This document shows, in pieces, positions 20,967 to 29,496 of a stretch of DNA of 30,682 nt. Below the pieces are notes generated by a model. The model saw only the letters and a program-made list of their open reading frames with translations, had not been told where the DNA came from and did no database searches. Within the stretch, counting starts at the first letter, position 1; each line of letters opens with the position of its first letter. The stretch comes from Erysipelotrichaceae bacterium (lineage in GTDB: Bacteria; Bacillota_I; Bacilli_A; Erysipelotrichales; Erysipelotrichaceae), in the NCBI GenBank assembly GCA_900759455.1, contig CAAEVI010000022.1:1-30682 (forward strand), written 5' to 3'. Position numbers and translations under genes: made by a program.

Positions 20967-23900
20967 CTTTGTTCCTGCGTCGCTTCAATCCGGCTGCCAA
21001 TGCTCCGGCGGCCGCCATCATCCAGCCGTAAGCGGATGTAACAGAGGCTGCTGCTGTATTCACATCCTCTTTATCTTCGTCCTTTGAAGGATCGTTCTTG
21101 TCATCATCCGGCAACTGTGGTGATTCTTTCACTTGAACCATCCGATATTTGATGGATTTTGCTCCGGCGCTGTCTTCTACTTCGTAAATGACAACATAAA
21201 CGCCAGGCTTTGTCGTATCTACTTCATTTTTGATTACTCTTACCGCTTTTGTCAGATCTCCGTCTTCATGATCAAAGGCATGTACGCCGCTCATCGGATC
21301 GAAAGCATCGCCTGCCGTGATAACCAGGTCATCAGCTTCAATCGTAGGAACATGATTCAATTCGACCTGCTTCGGCTGTACGGTAACTGTAATGACTTTT
21401 GTTGTTTCGTTTCCTGCTTCATCTCTGACGTAATAAGTAATCAGATAAGTTCCAGGTTTCGTGGTATCTAATGTATTTGAAATGATTTCAACATTAAGAT
21501 CCTGAGAAATGTTGTCTTCAACACGCACACCGGCATAAGGGTCAAATGCATCCCCCTGTGTAATGACGGCATCTTCGGCAATGATCACAGGTGCTTCCTT
21601 GTCAATCTGATCAACCTTGATCTGCACATTGACCTGATTCATCATCGCATCTTCAAAAGTCAGGGTCTCTTCTTTGTTCTGGCTGAATGTCTTCGTCCAT
21701 GTCCGGTCATTTTTTTTGACCCATCCGCTGTCCTGTGCCGCATCCAGCAGCCGGGCATCTTCATCGAGAACAACCGTTACTTTAACATCGCCGTTCGTCA
21801 GCCCTTCAACAGAGTAATGAACTTCTGCACTCGGCGCCAGATGATCCACATCAAATACAACTTCATTTCCGGCCTGATCTTTTGCGCTCACCTGATATAC
21901 TTTGTTTTCGCTCAATGTACCGGTCCAATAACGTCCGTCTTCTTCTTTTGTCCAGCTGCTGTCTTCGATCGTTACCGGCTCATTGAATTCAACAAGATAT
22001 GTGCCGTTTCCTTTCGGCGTCACTGCGACAACCGTCGGTGCCTCTCTGTCCAGCTTCAGCTGATCGCTTGAATAATACACACTGTGACTGTCTACCTTCA
22101 GGCTTGATCCTTTGCGCATGCTGATCGTATACTGTCCCGGTCCGTATTCCGCAGGGATATCCATCGTGAAGCCGTCGCTTGTAATATTTGTCATGTACTC
22201 TGCGACCGAATAAGAACCGCTCTTTCCTTCATAAGTCGTGTAATACAGATTGACCATCGCATTCTTCATGTCACTTACGCTCCACTGGTACCGGCTGGAA
22301 ACTTCAGTGCCTCTCACCGGATCAATGCCCGTATTTTTGTACTCAACATGCAGGATAGTATCCACACCGCCGTTTTCATTGACTACTGTTTTTTCGCTGA
22401 ATACAAATTCACCGGCCTGAGACAGAGCATGACTGAGGAAGTCTTTATTAATTCCTACATTGACACCTCTCGGGTTTTCCCCGGCGGCTTCAATACCTGC
22501 CTCGGCTTTCAGGAAGGCTTCGTAATTTGCTTTCAAATCAGCAGTCGGACGATTCGGATTATAATTTCCGCAGTCATAATATGCCTTTGCCAACGGAACG
22601 ATCGACTCAGTCAGATACTGACTGTAGTCAAAATTATCCTTTGCCGGAGAATACTGATATTTCTTTTCCTCCACGATGAAAGAGTAGTAGCGGTTTTCCA
22701 GTTCACTGGTCGCATCATCTACTTCTTGCTGTGTTGCCTCATTATCTGCCAGCACACGCTGTGCCTCGGCAATCGCATCATTGTAGTTCTGCACGATCTT
22801 CGGACTGTTGTCGATGTAAACCGGAGTCAGTCCCTTTGCTGTATCATACATTTCCTGAAGTGCGCTCTTATCGACCAGTTCATTCGTATGATAATATCCC
22901 GGCATGTAGACATACTTGGTGCTTCCTGATTTAACAGACAGATGGAATTCGTAATCACCCGGTACCTGATAAGTATTTTCATCAAGGTCGATTGCAAACT
23001 TGAATCCCTTGCTGTAGTCTGTTTCTCCGTCAAGATACTGTCTTTCCGCTTTTACCATGGCCGTTGTTTTATTTCCGTCCGCATTTGTGTAAGAAATAAA
23101 TACTTTGGTCACATTCTCGTTTCCCAGCTGAGCAGAAGTAAAGATGCTCTCCTGTTTGCCGGTGAACGGATCGATTCCATCATTTTGGAACGTAACTGTC
23201 AGACGTTTCAACGCCTTTCCGTTCGCATTCACGACTTCTTCCGAAATCTTGAATGTTCCGCCGTAAGAGTCATCGATATGATCCAGTGCAAGGCCGAACA
23301 TGCCGCTTTCCGTCACAGGGAATTCCACCAGAGCGGCAACAGCATCGTCAATCGCCTTGCTTCTTGCCTCCAGTTCCTCCATCGTCTGTGGCGTGATCGC
23401 ACCCATCCATGCTTTATCTGCTGCCTGATACAGTCTCAGAGCGCTCTCTGTCGTATATTTCTGATATTCTTCATCAAATGCGCCGAATGTACCGGATACA
23501 TAGCCGGATGGCAGATAGTGTGCCGCTTTGTCTTTAAGACAGTGTTTTGTATACTCCTCATTCAGTACTTTTTCTGCCTCATCGACCTCTTCCTGTGTTG
23601 CCTCCGTATTTTTCAATACCGCATCTGCGTCGCTCAAGGCATTTTTATAGGCACTGGTGATAAAGTTGGAAGGAAGATACTGATATTCATGTGTGCTTAC
23701 TTCATCATAAAGAGCCTGTAATGATTCTTTGTTTACCTTATCTTCCTCTATGATCCGATAGTAACCCGGATAATGTGTTTCATTGGAGCCTGCATAATAT
23801 TCAAAAGTAGCAAACTTCTCATTTTCATTCAGATCAATGGTCGCAATAAATCCTTTATACAGATTGCTTTCTCCCGGCAACGGTTCAAAGTTTTCAAAAT

Positions 23901-25158
23901 AACGGCTGCCCTGGAAACGCATTTCGCTGTTGTATGTCGTTACTCTTCCGTTCTTTTCAACCATCTCACTGCCCAGAAAGCTTCTCCATTCACGGCCGGC
24001 AGTCGGATGCTGTTCCCCGTATACCGGATGTACGGCATTGTTGTCGAAACGGACTGTAAGACGCGTTTTTTCCTGTCCGTCCACAACGACCTTTTCCTGT
24101 GATACGACACTGAAAATTCCCTGTTTCAGATCCGGGCTCAGACTGTCCGGATTAAATCCGACAGTCGTCTCATCTGTCGCTTCCTTCAGATTTTCGATGG
24201 CTACCTGGTAATCGGCATACCATTGCTTGAGCGAATCCAGATCTTCAAAGTTGGAATTCAGATGATTGCTGCATGCTTTATAACAGCGGATGACTGGCAG
24301 GATAGATTCTGTTGTATAGTTCGAATAGTCAAACGTTCCGTTTTCTTTATATACCCTGTTCAGTTCTTCCAGCTGAACCTTATAATAGGCCAGATCGAGT
24401 TTTTTGATCGCTTTGGCTACGGCATCGCTGTCTGCCGACGAATCATCAAGAACGCCTTTGGCAAGTTCAAGAGCCGATGTCAGCTGTTTCATCGCAGATG
24501 TCGTGCTTTCGATCTTGGAATAGGCATCATACTTGTTTTGCAGCTCTTCTTTGTCCGTCTGGCTCGGTGCAAAAATCTGAATTTCATAGACCGAAATGGT
24601 CAGCCAGTCTGCCGTGACTCCCAGAGGATCTTCATTTGAGATGCTGTCGATATAAAGCCGCACATAGCGGGCATTGACTGCCTCAAACTGAATCTGATCC
24701 GTAATGGAAGATGGATGGCTGGCATTCGTGTAAACCGTTTTCCACTCATTTTCGTCATTTGAAACCTGAATCGAGTAACTGTTCGCTTTACCGGATTCCC
24801 AATACACAGTCATATGATCTATCGTTTGTACTTCACCGAGATCGACGCTCACCCAGTGCGGACCGGATCCCTGTTCACTGGACCAGCGTGACGTTTTGTC
24901 TCCGCTTCCGTCCACGATCTTATCAGGCGTCAACGTACTAGTTTCATTTGAACTGGAACTGGCATTTTTCCCCAAAGCCAGATTGCCTTCCTTCTGCGGA
25001 ATGCTCACCCCTCCATCTTGAAGTGAAACTTCACTGGAACCTTCCCGAACTTTTTCCTCCGCATTGATGTTCCATGTTCCTGCTGTCGATACACTTACAG
25101 AGAGTGCAGTGGCAGCAGCTAAAGAAAATTTGCTGATCTTCATTATTTTTTCATTCAT
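20962..25158 (-). CDS. large cell-surface protein: F5/8C domain, FIVAR-like linkers, three unrecognised repeats, Ig-like domains, non-LPXTG tail
   Basis: About 1398 residues, exported. A signal peptide (KISKFSLAAATALSVSV) is followed by an F5/8 type C (CBM32-like) module at about 58-196, with NLALGKNASSSS, DGSGDKTSRWSS, WVSVDLGEVQTIDHM and NARYVRLYI. Helical FIVAR-like segments (for example NTEATQEEVDEAEKVL and DNEATQQEVDDATSEL) alternate with three related beta-rich units at about 333-473, 618-761 and 894-1036 that I do not recognise. Two DUF5011-like Ig domains follow (about 1190-1345, GDAFDPYAGV and GDAFDPMSGV). The C-terminus has an acidic linker, VNTAAAS, a hydrophobic helix and KRRRNKE, like a sortase signal but without LPXTG. 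The start is uncertain (25158, 25173 or 25143). A frame to 25233 would begin at the predicted transcription start. It likely binds glycans; no catalytic domain is seen. Confidence 0.85.
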   Translation of the reverse strand: MNEKIMKISKFSLAAATALSVSVSTAGTWNINAEEKVREGSSEVSLQDGGVSIPQKEGNLALGKNASSSSNETSTLTPDKIVDGSGDKTSRWSSEQGSGPHWVSVDLGEVQTIDHMTVYWESGKANSYSIQVSNDENEWKTVYTNASHPSSITDQIQFEAVNARYVRLYIDSISNEDPLGVTADWLTISVYEIQIFAPSQTDKEELQNKYDAYSKIESTTSAMKQLTSALELAKGVLDDSSADSDAVAKAIKKLDLAYYKVQLEELNRVYKENGTFDYSNYTTESILPVIRCYKACSNHLNSNFEDLDSLKQWYADYQVAIENLKEATDETTVGFNPDSLSPDLKQGIFSVVSQEKVVVDGQEKTRLTVRFDNNAVHPVYGEQHPTAGREWRSFLGSEMVEKNGRVTTYNSEMRFQGSRYFENFEPLPGESNLYKGFIATIDLNENEKFATFEYYAGSNETHYPGYYRIIEEDKVNKESLQALYDEVSTHEYQYLPSNFITSAYKNALSDADAVLKNTEATQEEVDEAEKVLNEEYTKHCLKDKAAHYLPSGYVSGTFGAFDEEYQKYTTESALRLYQAADKAWMGAITPQTMEELEARSKAIDDAVAALVEFPVTESGMFGLALDHIDDSYGGTFKISEEVVNANGKALKRLTVTFQNDGIDPFTGKQESIFTSAQLGNENVTKVFISYTNADGNKTTAMVKAERQYLDGETDYSKGFKFAIDLDENTYQVPGDYEFHLSVKSGSTKYVYMPGYYHTNELVDKSALQEMYDTAKGLTPVYIDNSPKIVQNYNDAIAEAQRVLADNEATQQEVDDATSELENRYYSFIVEEKKYQYSPAKDNFDYSQYLTESIVPLAKAYYDCGNYNPNRPTADLKANYEAFLKAEAGIEAAGENPRGVNVGINKDFLSHALSQAGEFVFSEKTVVNENGGVDTILHVEYKNTGIDPVRGTEVSSRYQWSVSDMKNAMVNLYYTTYEGKSGSYSVAEYMTNITSDGFTMDIPAEYGPGQYTISMRKGSSLKVDSHSVYYSSDQLKLDREAPTVVAVTPKGNGTYLVEFNEPVTIEDSSWTKEEDGRYWTGTLSENKVYQVSAKDQAGNEVVFDVDHLAPSAEVHYSVEGLTNGDVKVTVVLDEDARLLDAAQDSGWVKKNDRTWTKTFSQNKEETLTFEDAMMNQVNVQIKVDQIDKEAPVIIAEDAVITQGDAFDPYAGVRVEDNISQDLNVEIISNTLDTTKPGTYLITYYVRDEAGNETTKVITVTVQPKQVELNHVPTIEADDLVITAGDAFDPMSGVHAFDHEDGDLTKAVRVIKNEVDTTKPGVYVVIYEVEDSAGAKSIKYRMVQVKESPQLPDDDKNDPSKDEDKEDVNTAAASVTSAYGWMMAAAGALAAGLKRRRNKE

Positions 25159-25213
25159 TTTCTTATTGTGCATACCTCTATGATCAGATATGCTTCCATC
25201 CTTTCCAGCGCTT

Positions 25214-25227
25214 TGTATGCGCTTACC
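25214..25227. promoter_or_regulatory. imperfect cre-like site at the surface-protein transcription start
   Basis: TGTATGCGCTTACC has two mismatches to TGWNANCGNTNWCA and a symmetric GTATGCGCTTAC core. It sits at the predicted +1 region, a classical position for CcpA repression. Confidence 0.4.
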
Positions 25228-25233
25228 AAACAT

Positions 25234-25239
25234 AGTATA
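25234..25239 (-). promoter_or_regulatory. putative -10 box of the surface-protein gene
   Basis: TATACT on the minus strand, with a poor -35 (TTCTCT at 17 bases). Its position places the transcription start near 25227, downstream of the furthest in-frame ATG at 25233, which argues against that start. Confidence 0.4.
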
Positions 25240-25430
25240 GCGCCATTTTCATACAAAGAGAAGCTTTTACACCCCTTTTTTTCCATTTTCATCCAGTTTT
25301 CAAAAGTATCCTGCATTCTCCCTATCTTCAGCGCGCAGAGAGATGATATCTATTTAATATGAACAAACAAACGATCGATTGGCTGTTTTCCAATGATCGG
25401 AAGACGCTCGATACTCTACAGGAAGACGAT

Positions 25431-25483
25431 AAAAAAAGACCGTCTGATAAGCTCTGCTCACCGAGCAGTTACGTCAACGGTCT
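25431..25483 (-). terminator. intrinsic terminator of the Na/Pi transporter gene
   Basis: AGACCGT / ACGGTCT encloses an inner CTGCTC / GAGCAG hairpin; seven T follow on the minus strand. It lies 15 bases after the stop. Confidence 0.85.
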
Positions 25484-25497
25484 GAACTATTATTTTC

Positions 25498-27141
25498 TTA
25501 TGCTGTCTGCAGCGGAGCTGTTTCGTACACCAGCAGATGATAATGATGATCCCTGCATTCTTCAACAATGTTCATCAAATGATCAAAGATCCTTTCCATG
25601 TCAACCAAGACATTGACATATACCACGCACTGTGCGGCTGAGCATTTATGTTCTTTCAGACGATGCAGCTGTTCGTCCTGATACTCCTGTGTCAGGGCAT
25701 CTACCTGTCGTTCGATTTCCTCCATATGCGCATATTCATTGCCAATCGTTTCATCACGGCGATACAGGCTTCCCACGGCTTCCTTAAAAAGTTCCTGCAG
25801 CCGGGCCAGCTCCTGCAACGCCTCCTCATTCAGGGCCACTTCCCTTACATATCCCATCAGGTTCTTGGCATGATCCCCCAGCCGTTCCAGATCTGTCGTG
25901 ATCTTAAAATATGAGATCACCAGTTCGGCATCGTGTTCGGTCAGTTCCAGCGAGGAAGTACGATTCATGTATTCATTGACTTCATAGCGACATTCATTGA
26001 TGCGCTGTTCACGTTCATACAGCTCATCCCGCCGTTTTTCATCATGACACAGCAAAGCATCCAGCGACAGATTCAGATTGTCCGTCACCATCTTCGTCAT
26101 ATAATCAATGGCACGTTCGAAAGAGGTAACGATGACAGCGGACGCTCCCACTCCGCCGTAACGGTCGACCCCGACTTCACACAGCAATGACTGTTCCTCT
26201 TCATCGCTTCTGACAAGCCGGCGGCTCAGTTTGACCAACTGCGTGCCAAACGGGAACAGCATCAGCACCGAAACAGCCTTGTAGACAACATTGGCGTTTC
26301 CGATCTGTACTTTCGGATCTGTACTGCTCATCTCCATCCAATGTGCAAACGGAACAAACTGGATCAATGCAACAAAAACAACGGTTGAGATCACATTAAA
26401 CAGAAAATGGATCATTGCCGTACGTTTGGCATCACTGCTTCCTCCCAAAGAGGCAATCGCAGCCGTGATGCAGGTTCCGATATTCATCCCGAAAATCAGG
26501 TAAAGCGAACTGTTCATCGAAATCGCTCCCGTGATCGACAATGACTGAAGGATACCGATCGAAGCACTGGAGCTTTGTATGATGGCCGTAAACACAGCAC
26601 CGAACAATACACCGATGATCGGATTCGTAAAGGTTGCCATGATATCGCGGAATGCATCGACTTCGCGCAAAGGCATGACGGCACTGGACATCAGTTCCAT
26701 GCCGATAAACAAAATACCCAAGCCGGCAAATATCAGACTGACATGATTCACTTTCGGCCGTTTGATAAAAACAATACCGATCACACCGCCGATTGCAAGC
26801 ATGCTGGCAATCATCGATATATTGAGTGCTGTCAGCATATTTGTCATTGTTGCGCCGATATTTGCGCCCATGATGATCCACACAGCCTGTTCCAGTGTCA
26901 TGATCTTAGAACCGACAAACGAAACAAGCATGACTGTAGTAGCCGAAGAACTTTGCACGAGCGCCGTCACTGCCGCGCCGACAATAATGCTGACGATCCG
27001 GTTGGAAGTCAGCTTTTCCAAAATTGATTTCATAGAATTGCCGGCCGTCAGTTCCAGGCCGTTTGACATCATTCGCATACCGTAAAGAAACAATGCCAGT
27101 CCCCCCAGCATTGAAACGATAATTTCCACTATTTCTCCCAT
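25498..27141 (-). CDS. Na+/phosphate cotransporter with C-terminal PhoU-like domain
   Basis: A 547-residue NptA/YjbB-type Na/Pi cotransporter (SLC34-related family). The inverted duplicated core carries the two signature motifs, QSSSATTV at 63-70 and QSSSASIG from 189, each inside a re-entrant helix repeat. GANIGAT and GMNIGTC follow them. Roughly eight to nine hydrophobic segments occupy residues 1-320. From about 345 to the end it is a soluble, helical PhoU-like domain with LERLGDHAKNLMGY and MERIFDHLMNIVEECRDH (the E-x-x-x-D metal-binding patterns). The start ATG at 27141 follows TGGAGGCTATGCG. It is one of two paralogues flanking a PhoP/PhoR-like pair and has its own upstream region with direct repeats. 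Phosphate as substrate is inferred from the family. Confidence 0.93.
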   Translation of the reverse strand: MGEIVEIIVSMLGGLALFLYGMRMMSNGLELTAGNSMKSILEKLTSNRIVSIIVGAAVTALVQSSSATTVMLVSFVGSKIMTLEQAVWIIMGANIGATMTNMLTALNISMIASMLAIGGVIGIVFIKRPKVNHVSLIFAGLGILFIGMELMSSAVMPLREVDAFRDIMATFTNPIIGVLFGAVFTAIIQSSSASIGILQSLSITGAISMNSSLYLIFGMNIGTCITAAIASLGGSSDAKRTAMIHFLFNVISTVVFVALIQFVPFAHWMEMSSTDPKVQIGNANVVYKAVSVLMLFPFGTQLVKLSRRLVRSDEEEQSLLCEVGVDRYGGVGASAVIVTSFERAIDYMTKMVTDNLNLSLDALLCHDEKRRDELYEREQRINECRYEVNEYMNRTSSLELTEHDAELVISYFKITTDLERLGDHAKNLMGYVREVALNEEALQELARLQELFKEAVGSLYRRDETIGNEYAHMEEIERQVDALTQEYQDEQLHRLKEHKCSAAQCVVYVNVLVDMERIFDHLMNIVEECRDHHYHLLVYETAPLQTA

Positions 27142-27174
27142 CGCATAGCCTCCATAAATACACTAAGCAAGCCT

Positions 27175-27255
27175 ATAATAACATAATTAACTGTAAATTT
27201 ACAGATGCGACTTAATAGAAACTTTACTTAAAATTTATATAGATTTTACTTAAAA
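27175..27255 (-). promoter_or_regulatory. promoter and candidate PhoP-type binding region of the Na/Pi transporter
   Basis: On the minus strand an extended -10 (TG-T-TATTAT, 27175-27180) places the transcription start near 27168, with no good -35. Upstream lie a perfect 14-bp palindrome CTGTAAATTTACAG (27191-27204) and two exact copies of TTTTAAGTAAA (27223-27233 and 27245-27255) spaced 22 bp, two helical turns. Tandem TTAA-rich repeats upstream of a weak promoter are how PhoP-family activators bind. The neighbouring response regulator is the likely binder. Confidence 0.55.
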
Positions 27256-27303
27256 GACAGCCGGCTGACGGCTTAAAGCATGCACGCTTTCCTTTGCAGC
27301 AAT

Positions 27304-27354
27304 AAAAAAGTCTTCGGCCCGCCCTTTTTCAAGGTTGAAGCCAAAGACTTTTTT
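27304..27354 (-). terminator. intrinsic terminator of the two-component operon
   Basis: AAAAAGTCTT / AAGACTTTTT stem with an inner GG/CC pairing and larger loop, ending in a T run on the minus strand immediately after the kinase stop. Confidence 0.8.
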
Positions 27355-27356
27355 GA

Positions 27357-28754
27357 TCAGTCTTTATTTTTTACGATGATGTTTGGAAGCGTAATGGTCA
27401 TCTTGGTCCCGATGTTTTCTCTGGAGAAAACATCAATGGAACCATTGTAATATCGCACGATATGTTTGACAATGGAAAGTCCAAGACCGGTTCCCCCGAC
27501 CTTTCTGCTTCTTCCCTTATCCACGCGGTAAAAACGTTCGAAGATGTGTTTTTGATCTTCTTTGCTGATTCCGATGCCGCTGTCTTCCACCGTCATGACC
27601 AGACGTTGACGTTCGCTCTTCACGAAAACATCGACCGTACCGTTTTCCCGATTATATTTAATGGCATTGGTGATCAGATTGCTCAACAGCTGGTCCAGAT
27701 GTTTCTGCGACATCATAACGGTGCAGTCTTCACACTGCACATCCAATGTCACATGGGCTTCCTGTGCCATGCAAGTCAGAGATTTACAGATCTCATCCAC
27801 CGTACTGCGCAGTGGAATCGCTATTTTTTCTTCTACCACATCATTGCCTTCCAGACGTGAGATCATCAATATATCGGCAATTAATGCAGTCATGTGGTTT
27901 GTTTCCTTCAAAATGCGGTCCACACATTCCTTGGCCTGCTGCGGATCGTCAACGACACCGCTGCGCAGCAGTTCTCCGTATCCGCGGATGCTGGTCAAAG
28001 GCGTTTTCAGCTCATGTGATGCATTGTCAAAGAACTCCTGACGTATTTTTTTCTCGCTCTTCAGCTTTTTGATATAGTGATTGATCTCATCCTGCATCTG
28101 TTTGATCGTAACCGCGATTTCATTAAGTTCTTCATAATGATACGTATGAAATTCAAGCGGTGTATCATTATCCTTAAAGCGGCGTATTTCATTGCCGATT
28201 TCCTGAAGCGGCCGTGTAATTGAGCGTGCCGATTTTCTTGCCAGGATCAGCGCAATGAGAGAAGCGGCCGCAAATGCAACCAATGCAGCCGGCAGAAGCG
28301 TCAATCCGTATTCCTCCAGCCCGTTATAAGGTACGGCAATGCGATAAATACATTCCTGCTGCGGCGAATATAAAGCCACATAGAGCATCGGTTTATCCAG
28401 CGTTGTCGAATAACGTACGGCATAACCTTCTCCCTCTTTGATGGCCATTTGCACTTCTTCACGCTGCAGATGATTCTCCAGCTCATCTTTTACGTCGCTG
28501 TCCAGCAGGACCGTTCCGTCTTTGGCAATGACCGTGATCCTTGATTTTTCCCCTTCCAGACTTTCTGAAAGTTCATCGCTTCGTTCGATCAACTGTTCTT
28601 TCGGCAGGGCCTCCATGGTTTTGAGTGTATAATGAAGATCATTTTTCGTGGATTCCAGCATAATGTTTGAAACAACCAGATAAAAAATCAGAAAACCGCA
28701 GAGAATCGCCGCCGTCACGCCCCATACATAATCTCTTAATATCCGTTTTTTCAT
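27357..28754 (-). CDS. sensor histidine kinase, PhoR-like
   Basis: A 465-residue membrane kinase. TM1 is at about 11-31, an extracytoplasmic sensor of about 120 residues (32-150) follows, and TM2 is at about 152-172. A HAMP linker (173-228, with RSITRPLQEIGNEI) leads to the H box FFDNASHELKTPLTS with His247. The ATPase has N box LLSNLITNAIKYN, G1 VEDSGIGIS, F box FERFYRVDKG and G2 GTGLGLSIV. It should phosphorylate the regulator encoded just upstream. I use the ATG at 28754, one base after the regulator's stop codon, with AGGATAGCTGAA before it, so the two are coupled. Phosphate sensing is inferred only from the two flanking Na/Pi transporters; the sensor domain itself is not diagnostic. Confidence 0.92.
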   Translation of the reverse strand: MKKRILRDYVWGVTAAILCGFLIFYLVVSNIMLESTKNDLHYTLKTMEALPKEQLIERSDELSESLEGEKSRITVIAKDGTVLLDSDVKDELENHLQREEVQMAIKEGEGYAVRYSTTLDKPMLYVALYSPQQECIYRIAVPYNGLEEYGLTLLPAALVAFAAASLIALILARKSARSITRPLQEIGNEIRRFKDNDTPLEFHTYHYEELNEIAVTIKQMQDEINHYIKKLKSEKKIRQEFFDNASHELKTPLTSIRGYGELLRSGVVDDPQQAKECVDRILKETNHMTALIADILMISRLEGNDVVEEKIAIPLRSTVDEICKSLTCMAQEAHVTLDVQCEDCTVMMSQKHLDQLLSNLITNAIKYNRENGTVDVFVKSERQRLVMTVEDSGIGISKEDQKHIFERFYRVDKGRSRKVGGTGLGLSIVKHIVRYYNGSIDVFSRENIGTKMTITLPNIIVKNKD

Positions 28755-28755
28755 T

Positions 28756-29442
28756 TCAGCTATCCTGTACAAATCGATATCCGACCCCGCGGATCACCTG
28801 GATCCATGTATCATACGGATCTCCCAGCTTGCGGCGCAGAGAATTGATATGAACATCCAGCGTTCTGCTTTCGCCGACAAAATCATATCCCCAGATCTGA
28901 TTGAGCAGTTCCTGACGGCTGACTGCTTTTCCTTTATGCTGAACCAGATATTTCAGCAGTTCAAACTCTTTCAGCGTCAGCTCCACCTGTTCCTGTAATA
29001 CATGCACGGTCCTTCCGTCGAAATCAATTTCCAGGCCCCCCTGTGAAAAGCACTGGTTTTTCTCTGTATGAAATCCGCTTCTTCGCAGCAGCGAGCGAAT
29101 CCGTGCCGTCAGTTCCAGGATCGAGAAAGGCTTTGTCATGTAATCATCTGCCCCCTGATCAAGACCGATCACTTTATCTATTTCACTGTCTTTTGCGGTC
29201 AGGATGATGACCGGAAAATCCTGCAGCTGTTCATCTTTGCGGATCTTCGCTATCAGGTCAAGCCCGCTCATGCCCGGAAGCATCAAATCGAAGATGCCGA
29301 CATCCGCCGTGTCATCCTGCAGATATTTCCATGCGCTTTCGGCATCTTCAAATGCCTGTACTTCATACTGAAACTGTTCCAATGTCAGTTTGATCAGATT
29401 GCGAATACTTTCATCATCTTCTACGACCAGTATCTTTTCCAT
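28756..29442 (-). CDS. OmpR/PhoB-family response regulator, PhoP-like
   Basis: A 228-residue regulator. The receiver (1-118) has the acidic pocket at Glu8-Asp9-Asp10, the phosphoacceptor Asp52 in VGIFDLMLPGMSG, and Lys104 in YMTKPFS. The C-terminal winged helix (about 128-225) shows LTLKEFELLKYL, SRQELLNQIWGYDF and the recognition-helix segment RTLDVHINSLRRKLG, ending in IRGVGYRF. The start ATG at 29442 follows AGAGGGGTAACA. It precedes the kinase in an operon and follows a Na/Pi transporter gene with only 41 bases between them and no terminator. It is therefore probably transcribed both from its own promoter and by read-through. Confidence 0.94.
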   Translation of the reverse strand: MEKILVVEDDESIRNLIKLTLEQFQYEVQAFEDAESAWKYLQDDTADVGIFDLMLPGMSGLDLIAKIRKDEQLQDFPVIILTAKDSEIDKVIGLDQGADDYMTKPFSILELTARIRSLLRRSGFHTEKNQCFSQGGLEIDFDGRTVHVLQEQVELTLKEFELLKYLVQHKGKAVSRQELLNQIWGYDFVGESRTLDVHINSLRRKLGDPYDTWIQVIRGVGYRFVQDS

Positions 29443-29467
29443 TGTTACCCCTCTTTCTGTCAGTTCT

Positions 29468-29496
29468 ATTATACACTTTCAGGCTAACTTAAAGTA
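29468..29496 (-). promoter_or_regulatory. promoter of the two-component operon
   Basis: TATAAT (29468-29473) directly after TG, with a weak -35 (TACTTT, 29491-29496) at 17 bases. The -35 region lies in the last codons of the upstream transporter and reads ACTTTAAGTTAG, similar in flavour to the TTTTAAGTAAA repeats at 27223-27255. Confidence 0.5.

Larger units (their letters stand above)
25159..25497. other. intergenic region between the surface-protein and Na/Pi-transporter genes
   Basis: This 339-base stretch holds the leader and promoter of the surface protein (about 25159-25262), a cre-like site, and the terminator of the transporter gene (25431-25483). Between 25263 and 25430 I see nothing convincing; open frames there lack ribosome binding sites. 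Confidence 0.6.

Noticed and set aside
21050..21130. LPXTG sortase motif
   Set aside because: The only LP is in LPDDDKND, which lacks x-T-G and is far from the membrane helix; the tail is described instead as non-LPXTG.
22942..23721. Plus-strand open frame of 259 codons opposite the surface protein
   Set aside because: Cys/Ile/Phe-rich antisense shadow of the FIVAR/repeat region, with no start site or domain.
22050..24160. NEAT heme-binding domains for the three repeats
   Set aside because: Alternation with linkers is reminiscent of NEAT proteins, but I cannot find the NEAT heme-binding helix or Y-x-x-x-Y signature.
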